Shown here: positions 7,867 through 15,119 of the stretch, piece by piece
How positions within the stretch are numbered: position 1 is the first letter of the stretch
How the letters are laid out: each line of letters begins with the position of its first letter
Source of the DNA: Polaribacter sp.
Lineage (GTDB): Bacteria; Bacteroidota; Bacteroidia; Flavobacteriales; Flavobacteriaceae
DNA length: 33,290 bases
Direction: 5' to 3'
NCBI GenBank assembly: GCA_029250685.1
Contig: JAQXEU010000015.1
Coordinates: 1 to 33,290 of the forward strand
Notes under the pieces: generated by a model
The model's database searches: none
What the model saw: only the letters and a program-made list of their open reading frames with translations
What the model was told of the DNA's origin: nothing
Translations under genes and position numbers: made by a program

Positions 7867-8793
7867 CTAAAACCTATATACCATTTCTAATTTATAGCCC
7901 TGTAGTTTTTCTTTTGCTTTTTCGTAATCTTCAGTAAAACCAAGAATATAACCACCACCACCAGAACCACACAATTTTAAGTAATAATCATTTGTAGAAA
8001 TTCCTTGTTCCCAAACTTTATGAAAAGCAGCGGGGATCATAGGTTTAAAGTTTGTCAAAACAACTTTTGATAACTTCTTTACATTGCCAAATAAAGATTT
8101 CACATTTCCATGAAGAAAATCGTCTATACATGCATCAGTATGAATAACAAACTCTTCATTAAGCATTTTCCTGAAACCTTCATTTTTCATCTTATTCATA
8201 AAGATATTTACCATTGGCTCAGTTTCGCCAACAATTTCAGAATCCAATAAAAAAACTGCTCCTTTTCCTTCTTTTTGTGATGGAATTCCAGCGGGTTCAA
8301 TATTTGTTTTAGAATTGATTAATATTGGTAAGCTTAAGTAACTATTTAAAGGATCTAATCCAGAACTTTTTCCATGAAAAAAAGACTCCATTAAACTAAA
8401 AGTCTCTTTAAGGGATAATAATTTATCTCTTGTTAGGTTCTCAAGAACTGTAATTTTATTGTTTGCGTATTTATCATAAATTGAAGCGACTAAAGCTCCA
8501 GAGCTACCAACTCCATATCCTTGAGGAATAGAAGAATCAAAATACATTCCATTATCTAGGTCAGACTTCAAATTATCTAATTGAAAAGACAAATTAACGT
8601 TCTTTAATTCTGACAAATAATTATAAAACCTAATTAAATTAGCATTCGATTTTTTTGCTTCACCAGAAAGATTTTCAGCTTTTTTTAAAGCTCCTCTGTA
8701 TGTATTATAAGGAATAGCAAGACCTTTTGAGTCTTTAATAATTCCATATTCTCCAAAAAGTAGAATTTTAGCGTAAAATAAGGGTCCCTTCAT
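7867..8793 (-). CDS. GHMP kinase, probable mevalonate kinase
   Basis: Predicted to phosphorylate mevalonate with ATP in the cytoplasm. The 308-residue protein opens with AKILLFGEYGI (8-18), the motif-1 pattern of mevalonate kinases. PQGYGVGSSGALVAS (90-104) is the ATP-binding motif 2, GKSSGLDPLN (141-150) supplies the catalytic Asp147, and CGSGGGGYILGF near the C terminus is motif 3. Neighbours are diphosphomevalonate decarboxylase upstream and the prenyltransferase downstream. A second GHMP kinase of the GYDIA type is encoded at 15120-16070; which of the two uses mevalonate and which phosphomevalonate cannot be settled from motifs alone, though GKSSGLD favours mevalonate here. Confidence 0.82.
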   Translation of the reverse strand: MKGPLFYAKILLFGEYGIIKDSKGLAIPYNTYRGALKKAENLSGEAKKSNANLIRFYNYLSELKNVNLSFQLDNLKSDLDNGMYFDSSIPQGYGVGSSGALVASIYDKYANNKITVLENLTRDKLLSLKETFSLMESFFHGKSSGLDPLNSYLSLPILINSKTNIEPAGIPSQKEGKGAVFLLDSEIVGETEPMVNIFMNKMKNEGFRKMLNEEFVIHTDACIDDFLHGNVKSLFGNVKKLSKVVLTNFKPMIPAAFHKVWEQGISTNDYYLKLCGSGGGGYILGFTEDYEKAKEKLQGYKLEMVYRF

Positions 8794-8812
8794 TTCTTTT
8801 CTTTAACAATTA

Positions 8813-8820
8813 CAAAAATA
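8813..8820 (-). promoter_or_regulatory. Candidate -7 box before the mevalonate kinase gene
   Basis: TATTTTTG on the minus strand, an exact TAnnTTTG match 19 bp before the ATG, in the 58-bp gap after the YwqK-like gene. No clear -33 TTG is seen, so an internal promoter is only possible. Confidence 0.3.
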
Positions 8821-8851
8821 CTACTTATTATTTTAATTTACAGCAGTTTAG

Positions 8852-9424
8852 TTATTTCTTCTTTAGGTTTTTATAAAACATCTTCCAAGTTCCGGCTTTT
8901 TCATCCTTTACATAATTCCCTTTCTCCTTTATCTTTCCGTTTTTATAAAAGGTTTTCCAATTCCCTTCTTTAAGATTATTTTCAAAATCTCCTCTAGAGA
9001 AAAGCTCTCCTGTTTCGTAATATTCGTAATATTTACCTTCTTTTTTATCGTTTATATATTTTGTTATTGTTTTTATTTTCCCAGATTCAAAATATACTTT
9101 TCTAACACCGTTAATTTTTCCTTCAATAAAATTTATTTCTTGAAATAAGAGTCCGTTTTGAAAGTAATACTTCACCAATCCATGGAATTTTTCACTATTG
9201 GGAACATCATTTAAACTAAAGCCTTCCATTTGTTTTGTTCCATCAATATAATAATCTACAACCCAAAAACCATTCTCTTTAACTTTAGGTTGCGGTCTAT
9301 AATAAGTTGCTTTTTCTCTTGTTGTAGAATGCCAATTAGCATCAAAATATAATATTTCTTGAGCTGAAACCGAAGTGGTTAAACACCCAACGAGAAACAA
9401 AAGTAGTACGGCTGAAGTTTTCAT
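8852..9424 (-). CDS. Exported YwqK/MORN-repeat protein
   Basis: A 190-residue protein with a signal peptide (residues 1-21, likely cleavage after SVSA) and then at least four tandem repeats of the YxNGxxxxxxxFxxGxxxG type, for example YYETGELFSRGDFENNLKEG and YKNGKIKEKGNYVKDEKAG. Such repeats define the YwqK/MORN-variant family. The family name toxin-antitoxin is inherited from Bacillus YwqJ/YwqK and is not supported here because no toxin is adjacent. It lies between the decarboxylase (23 bp upstream) and the kinase, so it is transcribed with mevalonate genes. Function unknown; periplasmic or surface location is inferred from the signal peptide. Confidence 0.8.
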   Translation of the reverse strand: MKTSAVLLLFLVGCLTTSVSAQEILYFDANWHSTTREKATYYRPQPKVKENGFWVVDYYIDGTKQMEGFSLNDVPNSEKFHGLVKYYFQNGLLFQEINFIEGKINGVRKVYFESGKIKTITKYINDKKEGKYYEYYETGELFSRGDFENNLKEGNWKTFYKNGKIKEKGNYVKDEKAGTWKMFYKNLKKK

Positions 9425-9447
9425 AAATAATGTTTAGTCTTTGTAAT

Positions 9448-10527
9448 TTACAACTTTTTAGCTCCAAATCCAACAGCATCAAAAATATATTGACCATTTT
9501 GACAATATTTCGACAACGATTCTGCAATAAACTCATTCACTTTCTCTTTCTCATTTTCTAAATATAAAACATGAACATTTGCACCTGCGTCTAGTGTAAA
9601 ACAAATTTTGCTTCCAGTTTGTTCTCTAAAACTCCAAATTTCATTGATGATTTCCAACGTTTTTGGTTTCATTAAAATGAAATACGGATTGCTTGTTAAC
9701 ATCATTGCATGCAATGTTAATGCTTCACTTTCAACAATGTTTATGAATTTATCAACATCACCATTTTGCAAAACTTCTGATATTTCAGAAAGGTTTTCAT
9801 TAGCCTGTAAAAAACGTTGCTCTGCAAACGGATGCTTATGCATTAAGTTATGACCAACAGTGCTCGAAACTTGTTTTTCACCTTTATCAACCAATAAAAT
9901 TGCATCTTGATAATTTTCGAAAACCGAATGTACTTTATATGGAAACTTCACTCCAAACAAATCTGAACTTCCTTCTACTTTTGGGTGATTTCCCCAAACA
10001 ACCAAAGGCCCTTCAACACTTCTACTCGCACTTCCAGAGCCTAAACGAGCTAGAAAAGATGCTTTTTGTTTGATGTATTCTTCTGATAAACTCGGATTTA
10101 ATTCTTTTTCTAAATTTAATAAACACATTGCAATTGCTGACAATCCACTTGCAGAAGAAGCAATTCCGCTAGAATGCGGAAAAGAATTTTCTGAGTTGAT
10201 AATCATATCATATTCAAAAACATAAGGACAATACTCTTTTATTCTATCGAAAAACTGCCCAATTTTCGGTTTAAATGCTTCCTTTTTTTGTCCTTCAAAA
10301 AACAATTCAAAATTGATTTCTAATGAAGGGTTTTTCTTTACAAAATCTATTGAAGTAATTGTGTGACAATTATTTAATGTAAAACTTATAGATGCATTTT
10401 TAGGGATTTGTGGATCACTTTTTCCCCAGTATTTTACCAAAGCGATATTACTTGGAGTTTGCCATTTATAAGTTGCTTTTTCTATTGAAAAGCTAAGTTC
10501 AGAAGGAATAAATTGTACTGTATTCAA
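9448..10527 (-). CDS. mvaD: Diphosphomevalonate decarboxylase
   Basis: ATP-dependent decarboxylation of mevalonate 5-diphosphate to isopentenyl diphosphate, the last step of the classical mevalonate pathway. At 359 residues it is near the family length. Signature blocks are TPSNIALVKYWGK (24-36), the Ser-rich ATP loop SSGIASSASGLSA, ARLGSGSASRS and LDAGANVHVLY, where Asp313 is the catalytic aspartate. It heads the run of intact minus-strand genes leading to the kinase and prenyltransferase; upstream is only the truncated LytTR gene, ending 36 bp away. Because that gene lost its 5' region, the original promoter of this operon may also have been lost or moved. Confidence 0.95.
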   Translation of the reverse strand: MNTVQFIPSELSFSIEKATYKWQTPSNIALVKYWGKSDPQIPKNASISFTLNNCHTITSIDFVKKNPSLEINFELFFEGQKKEAFKPKIGQFFDRIKEYCPYVFEYDMIINSENSFPHSSGIASSASGLSAIAMCLLNLEKELNPSLSEEYIKQKASFLARLGSGSASRSVEGPLVVWGNHPKVEGSSDLFGVKFPYKVHSVFENYQDAILLVDKGEKQVSSTVGHNLMHKHPFAEQRFLQANENLSEISEVLQNGDVDKFINIVESEALTLHAMMLTSNPYFILMKPKTLEIINEIWSFREQTGSKICFTLDAGANVHVLYLENEKEKVNEFIAESLSKYCQNGQYIFDAVGFGAKKL

Positions 10528-10563
10528 ATCAAAATAATTTGCTGTAAATATAACTTTTTATTG

Positions 10564-11085
10564 TTACATATTTTCCAGTTTCTTCAATACAATATCTTTA
10601 TATTTTCTACTAATCGGAATTGCTTTTTGATTCACTTCTACCAGTTCATTAGTATAAGAATCGATGCTTTTCAAAGAAACAATATATGACCTATGAACTC
10701 TTAAAAATTGCTGTGAAGGCAGTTTTGCCTCAACATTTGTAATCGTTTCTCTTGTTACAATTACTTTATCATGAATACTTATTTTTATATAATCACTTAA
10801 ACTTTCTATGTATAAAATATCATCGAAATTAATTTTTACCATTTTTCGCTCTGAACGAACAAAAAAGAAATCAGAATTTACATTATACGATTCTTCTTTT
10901 GTTTTTTCTTCAATCGAAATTGTATCGAAAAAAGTATTTACAGCTTCTAAAAAACGGTCAAACGCAATTGGCTTGAGTAAATAATCAACTGCTTTTAAAT
11001 TAAATCCTTCAACTGCATAATAATTTTGATGAAAATAAAAAATATCCTGTTGTTTATATTTTAGACGGGGAAATGCATTTACCAA
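10564..11085 (-). pseudogene. LytTR response regulator, N-terminally truncated
   Basis: The authentic sequence begins at about position 11020, at YAVEGFNLKAVDYLLKPI, the end of a CheY-like receiver domain including its conserved Lys. A linker and a complete LytTR DNA-binding domain follow (FVRSERKMVKINFDDILYIE ... QFLRVHRSYIVSL). Full LytTR regulators have about 230-250 residues; only about 150 are genuine here. The phosphoacceptor Asp and first receiver strands are absent. The first 23 residues of the open frame (from ATG 11085) are the antisense of the neighbouring esterase, not receiver sequence. No sensor kinase is adjacent. Either a deletion has broken the gene or the assembly joins two distant sequences. 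Confidence 0.8.
11019..11024. other. Head-to-head junction of two 5'-truncated genes
   Basis: To the left, minus-strand homology to a receiver domain stops at the Tyr of YAVEGF (codon 11018-11020). To the right, plus-strand homology to an esterase starts at about NNFDENKKYPVVYILDGE (from 11019). The two meet within a few bases, leaving no room for start codons, promoters or N-terminal domains of either gene. Confidence 0.7.
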
Positions 11086-12098
11086 CAGTTTCTTTGGTTC
11101 AAAATTATTATTCAGGCGGTTTTATTCCAGAAATGATTCTTATCGGAATCTCAAATCAACAAAATAGAACAAGAGATTTAACAATCTCTAAAATCACCAA
11201 TAGACAAGGTGGTGCTTATAATCTAGAAACTGGTGGTGCTGAGAATTTTTTGAAGTTTTTAAAGAATGAGCTAATTCCTCATATTGAAAAAAATTATCCT
11301 GTTACAAATTACAGAACTTTAATTGGTCATTCTTTTGGTGGGCTTTTTACAATTAATACTTTAATTCATCATCAAGAGTTATTTGCAAACTATTTAGCAA
11401 TTGATCCTAGCTTAGATTGGGATAATCAAAAGTTAGTAAAAGAAGCTACTGTTTTATTAAAAGAGAAATCTTACAAAAATAAATCGCTTTTTATTTCTTT
11501 AGGAGGACCTTTACACGCTCAAAGAAACGATATTACAATTAGCAATATCAACATAGACAAAAGTGACTACAGGTTGTTTGGAAGATCTAATTTAGAATTT
11601 ACAAAGCTTGCAAAACAATATAAAAGTAATGGTTTAAAAACTGAATGGAAATTCTACAAAAATGATTTTCATGGTACAATTTCATTTCCTTCTATAAAAG
11701 AAGGATTGATTTCTTTTTTTAGATGGTATGAGATTAAAGATGTACATAAATTTAATGTTCTTGAAACACCTACAAAAGAACTAATTGATATAATTAAAGC
11801 ACAAGAAAAAAGGTACTTCAACAATTTTGGATATTCAGTTCCACCTTTTGACGAAGAACTATTAATAATGTCTGGTAATATGTATTTAGAGATGGGTCAA
11901 CCAGAAAAATCAGAAGCTTTTTTTAAATTAACTGTAGAATATTACCCGAAAAGCGCAAATGTGTTTGACTCTTTAGCGGAATACTATGCGGGTCAAAAAG
12001 ACTATCCAAAAGCAATAAAAAACATTACAAAAGCATATCAATTAAGTAAAAGTGATGTTCATTTAAAAAAACTAAACGAATACAAAGCAAGAAAATAA
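11073..12098 (+). pseudogene. Alpha/beta-hydrolase esterase with TPR tail, N-terminally truncated
   Basis: Member of the IroE/esterase-D-like group of alpha/beta hydrolases. The nucleophile elbow is GHSFGG, with Ser87 counted from ATG 11073. A late FHGT motif supplies the probable catalytic His. The C-terminal 80 residues look like TPR repeats (YPKSANVFDSLAEYYAGQKD). Upstream of this ATG the same frame, open from 11004, still encodes the conserved family block KKYPVVYILDGE, so the ATG is internal and the real start, signal peptide and first strands are missing. The break is the same junction that truncates the LytTR gene. Expression would need a new start; I treat it as a probable pseudogene although the catalytic core is intact. 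Confidence 0.7.
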
Positions 12099-12118
12099 TT
12101 CACTTTTTAAGACTTCAT

Positions 12119-12158
12119 AAAATACCTGCTTCATTCATTTGAAATAGGTATTTTTGTT
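12119..12158 (+). terminator. Intrinsic terminator after the esterase
   Basis: Nine-base-pair stem AAAATACCT (12119-12127) / AGGTATTTT (12146-12154) ending in a short T-run, in the 62-bp gap before the next gene. Confidence 0.6.
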
Positions 12159-12160
12159 GT

Positions 12161-12397
12161 ATGAATAGAAAACTAAAACTGATTTGGGACTTTAAAGGTG
12201 AAGACGGATTAGAAACGGCTAAACATCATTGCATTCATTTAAAAGAATTCGCAGCCATAGAAAAATTGCATTATTACGAAATAAATCACGCTGAGATTAA
12301 CGAATTTCATACCATTGCTTTTGTAACGGTTGATGAAATTGATATGAAGAAATATCGAGATGCTTTAAAACCTCATCGAGGAGAATTGGCTCAATAA
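12161..12397 (+). CDS. Small protein of unknown function
   Basis: A 78-residue soluble protein with no signal peptide or membrane segment. It contains HHCIHLKEFAAIEK and a paired HYYEINHAEINEFHT stretch, giving seven His residues, unusual for its size. I recognise no characterised family. It starts three bases after the terminator stem region and is followed after 18 bp by another small gene in the same orientation, so the two may be coexpressed. Codon use resembles the neighbours. The ORF is well bounded and plausible as a real gene on coding pattern alone. Confidence 0.6.
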   Translation: MNRKLKLIWDFKGEDGLETAKHHCIHLKEFAAIEKLHYYEINHAEINEFHTIAFVTVDEIDMKKYRDALKPHRGELAQ

Positions 12398-12415
12398 TCA
12401 CTTAAAACAAAAATT

Positions 12416-12700
12416 ATGTTTTTAATAAACGCGTTGGCAAAACCAACAAAGAAATCAGAACAGTACAACGAAGTAATTGGAGCTTATGTAAGTTTATACA
12501 TCGATTATAAAGATATTGATGGTGCTTTTAAGCTCGCAAAACATTACATCAAAGAAGAAGGCTGGAAAGTAACAGAAATTGAAGAAGAATATTTCACATT
12601 AGATTCTGTTAAAGACACAGAAGAAGATCACACAGAGTTATATGAAGAAGCTTTAGAATATGGATATTCTATTATTTTTAATTGTTTTGAGGAAGAATAA
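12416..12700 (+). CDS. Small acidic protein of unknown function
   Basis: A 94-residue protein, very acidic in its C-terminal half (EIEEEYFTLDSVKDTEEDHT ... NCFEEE) with a mixed alpha/beta look and no export signal. I do not recognise the family. The gene ends three bases before the alpha/beta hydrolase ATG and begins 18 bp after the preceding small gene, so the three probably form one transcript. Confidence 0.65.
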   Translation: MFLINALAKPTKKSEQYNEVIGAYVSLYIDYKDIDGAFKLAKHYIKEEGWKVTEIEEEYFTLDSVKDTEEDHTELYEEALEYGYSIIFNCFEEE

Positions 12701-12703
12701 ATA

Positions 12704-13501
12704 ATGAAAAAACAAATTACAATTTTAGCATTTATATTAATGTCTACAACACTATTATCACAAACACCTAAGAAATCAGAATTGGTTTCTATCAACGGAA
12801 AGAAAATTTATTACGAAGTATACGGAAAAGGAAAACCATTATTTTTACTACATGGCTACACACTTTCTTCACAATCTTGGCTGCCTTATGTAAAAGACTT
12901 TGAACAAGAATACGAAGTGTATGTTATCGATTTAACTGGACACGGAAAATCTGATCCTTTTAAAGAAACACTTTCTATAAAATCTGTTGCCGCTGATTTA
13001 AATGCGCTAACACAATATTTAAAACTAGACAAAATCCAAGCTATTGGCTTTAGTTTTGGCGGTGATGTTTTATATCATTTAGCTTTACTAAATCCTAATT
13101 TAATTGAATCTATGATTACGATTGGTGCAGTTGGAACCTGGTCTGTTAATGATTTCCCAGAATACAAAGAAGCTTTTACATTTGAAAACAGAGCCAACTT
13201 TCCTTGGATAACCAAATTTCATAAAACAGATGAAAGAATAAAAGCGTTGATGCATCAATTCAGAAACTATATTGTAAAAGTTAGCACTGAAGAATTGCAA
13301 TCTATTAAACCAGAAGTATTAATTATGATTGGTGATGACGATGAAGGAATGAACTTTACAGAAGTTGCTCGTGTTAAGAAAAATTTACCAAATTCTGATC
13401 TTTGGATTTTACCAAACGTTTCTCATGGTGCACATGAAGGAGAAACAAAAGCTGATTTTATTCTCAAAGCAAAAGCCTTTTTTAATAAAAAGAAAAAGTG
13501 A
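12704..13501 (+). CDS. Exported alpha/beta hydrolase
   Basis: A 265-residue protein with an N-terminal signal peptide (1-20, cleavage near LLSQ) and a complete alpha/beta-hydrolase core: oxyanion HG (50-51), nucleophile elbow GFSFGG with Ser117, acid in GDDDEG (210-215) and catalytic His241 in VSHGAHEG. This is the fold of esterases, lipases, haloperoxidases and C-C hydrolases; substrate cannot be told. It directly follows the small acidic gene (3-bp gap). It is unrelated in detail to the truncated esterase at 11073-12098, which has a different elbow context and a TPR tail. Confidence 0.87.
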   Translation: MKKQITILAFILMSTTLLSQTPKKSELVSINGKKIYYEVYGKGKPLFLLHGYTLSSQSWLPYVKDFEQEYEVYVIDLTGHGKSDPFKETLSIKSVAADLNALTQYLKLDKIQAIGFSFGGDVLYHLALLNPNLIESMITIGAVGTWSVNDFPEYKEAFTFENRANFPWITKFHKTDERIKALMHQFRNYIVKVSTEELQSIKPEVLIMIGDDDEGMNFTEVARVKKNLPNSDLWILPNVSHGAHEGETKADFILKAKAFFNKKKK

Positions 13502-13598
13502 TACTCTTTTTTTGAAAAGCTCAGATTACAACAAACCTATTTTTAATTAGTTTCGTTATCAAAAAAAACAACCCCAAATAATTAAAAAAAATAAATAA

Positions 13599-13820
13599 AC
13601 CTTTCTTAATTTTTATACTAATTTTTTTCAAAATAATAAAAACTTCATTTTAGAATCTGGTTATTTTCATAAAGCAGTATTTACGCTTCACAAATTATGC
13701 TCTGCTTTTTTAGTGTTAAAACCTAATGGTGAAATATTAAAGCATTATGGCGAAGACTACTTTGATTTGATAGGTGAATTTTTATCGACTCCTCTTAAAA
13801 TCAAATCACAAAAAGAGTAA
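13599..13820 (+). pseudogene. Start-less ORF remnant
   Basis: The frame from 13599 is open for 73 codons to the TAA at 13818-13820 but holds no ATG, GTG or TTG in a useful place. From about 13653 the translation looks protein-like (KPNGEILKHYGEDYFDLIGE), whereas the DNA upstream is A/T-run sequence. No family recognised. It reads as the C-terminal stub of a decayed gene; a chance ORF is possible. It ends four bases before the convergent flavoprotein gene. The rest of the 323-bp gap (13502-13598) holds only AT-rich sequence. Confidence 0.3.
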
Positions 13821-13824
13821 TCAA

Positions 13825-15033
13825 TTATTCAGCAATTGCTTTTGCGCAAATAAAACCGCCAGTCCAAGCATTTTGAAAGTTAAATCCTCCAGTAACCGCA
13901 TCAATGTTTAGCATTTCACCAACAAAGAATAAATTGTCGTGCTTTCTACTTTCAAAACGTTTAAAATTAATTTCTTTTAGATCAATTCCGCCAGCAGTAA
14001 CAAATTCCTCTTTAAAAGTGCTTTTACCATTCGCATTGTACAATCCTTTGGTTAATTGATTGGCTAATTTTTCAATATGGTTATTGCTTAAATCTGCCCA
14101 TTTAAAGTTCTCTGTGATTTCAGAAGCAATAACTAAACGTTCCCACAATCTTCTTGGGATTTCAGTAAAAGGCGATTTTAACATCACTTGTTTTTTGGGT
14201 TGTTTCTTTTTTAAATTCAACAGCACATTTACAATCTTATCCGTTGGTCTAGACAACCAATTTACCTCGACATTGTATTGATAACCTTTCTCAGCTAAAA
14301 TTCGTGCTCCAAAAGCTGACAGTTTCAAAACTGCTGGTCCGCTCATTCCCCAATGTGTAATTAATAAAGGTCCAGAAGACTCTAACTTTGTTCCAACAAT
14401 ATTTACGGTTGCATTTTGCACCGCAACACCTAACAAATCAATAATACGTTTGTCCTTAATATTAAAAGTAAACAAAGACGGAACAGGTTCAATAATTGTA
14501 TGATCTAAGTTTTTTGCTAATTCCCACGCTTTATTACTACTTCCGGCAGCAACAACTAATTTATCAGCAATAAACGTTTCGTTTTTTGTATGGATTTTCC
14601 ATTGATTATTCTCTTTTTCAATAGAATTTACTCCGTGATTTTTCAATACTTTAATTCCGAGTTTTTCAACAGCATTCTCAAAACAATCTATAATTGCTTG
14701 TGAAGTGTTAGCTTCTGGAAAAACACGATTATCACTTTCTATTTTTAACGGAACACCACGATCATCAAACCACTCAAAAGTATCGCCAGTCATAAATGTA
14801 TGAAAAGGCCCGAGTAATTCTTTTTCGCCTCTTGGATAAAATTTCACCAACTCTTTTGGTTCAAAACAAGCGTGTGTAACATTACATCGTCCACCTCCAG
14901 AAATTTTTACTTTTTGCAAAACCTCTTTTCCTTTTTCAAGAATGATAATCTCTAAATCTGGATTTTGTTCTTTGGCATTTATGGCTGTAAAAAAACCAGC
15001 TGCTCCTCCTCCAATAATTACTACTTTTTTCAT
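13825..15033 (-). CDS. FAD-dependent oxidoreductase, BaiN/HI0933 family
   Basis: Flavoprotein of 402 residues, usual for the HI0933/BaiN-like family (also annotated aminoacetone oxidase family). The N-terminal dinucleotide-binding fold is VVIIGGGAAGFFTA, followed by the family block VKISGGGRCNVTHA. The C terminus has AVTGGFNFQNAWTGG, which closes over FAD. The true substrate is unknown for most members. It lies downstream of the GYDIA kinase in the same direction, with an 86-bp gap holding an inverted repeat, so cotranscription is uncertain. Confidence 0.88.
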   Translation of the reverse strand: MKKVVIIGGGAAGFFTAINAKEQNPDLEIIILEKGKEVLQKVKISGGGRCNVTHACFEPKELVKFYPRGEKELLGPFHTFMTGDTFEWFDDRGVPLKIESDNRVFPEANTSQAIIDCFENAVEKLGIKVLKNHGVNSIEKENNQWKIHTKNETFIADKLVVAAGSSNKAWELAKNLDHTIIEPVPSLFTFNIKDKRIIDLLGVAVQNATVNIVGTKLESSGPLLITHWGMSGPAVLKLSAFGARILAEKGYQYNVEVNWLSRPTDKIVNVLLNLKKKQPKKQVMLKSPFTEIPRRLWERLVIASEITENFKWADLSNNHIEKLANQLTKGLYNANGKSTFKEEFVTAGGIDLKEINFKRFESRKHDNLFFVGEMLNIDAVTGGFNFQNAWTGGFICAKAIAE

Positions 15034-15046
15034 TTTTTTATAAACC

Positions 15047-15106
15047 TCTCGACTGCGCTCGAGGAGATATTTTAAAAAGTGATTGTCAGGTCGAACGCAG
15101 TCGAGA
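15047..15106. repeat. REP-like inverted repeat pair
   Basis: Sixteen-base arms TCTCGACTGCGCTCGA (15047-15062) and TCGAACGCAGTCGAGA (15091-15106) are inverted copies with one mismatch, separated by 28 bp. The arms are much more GC-rich than the surroundings. It sits between the flavoprotein and GYDIA kinase genes. Dispersed short palindromes of this kind are common in flavobacterial intergenic regions; a terminator or mRNA-stabilising role is possible. Confidence 0.75.
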
Positions 15107-15119
15107 CCTATTCAATTTA

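Noticed and set aside
8852..9424. Toxin-antitoxin module suggested by the YwqK family name
   Set aside because: The protein has a signal peptide and repeats, and no toxin-like gene is adjacent; neighbours are mevalonate genes.
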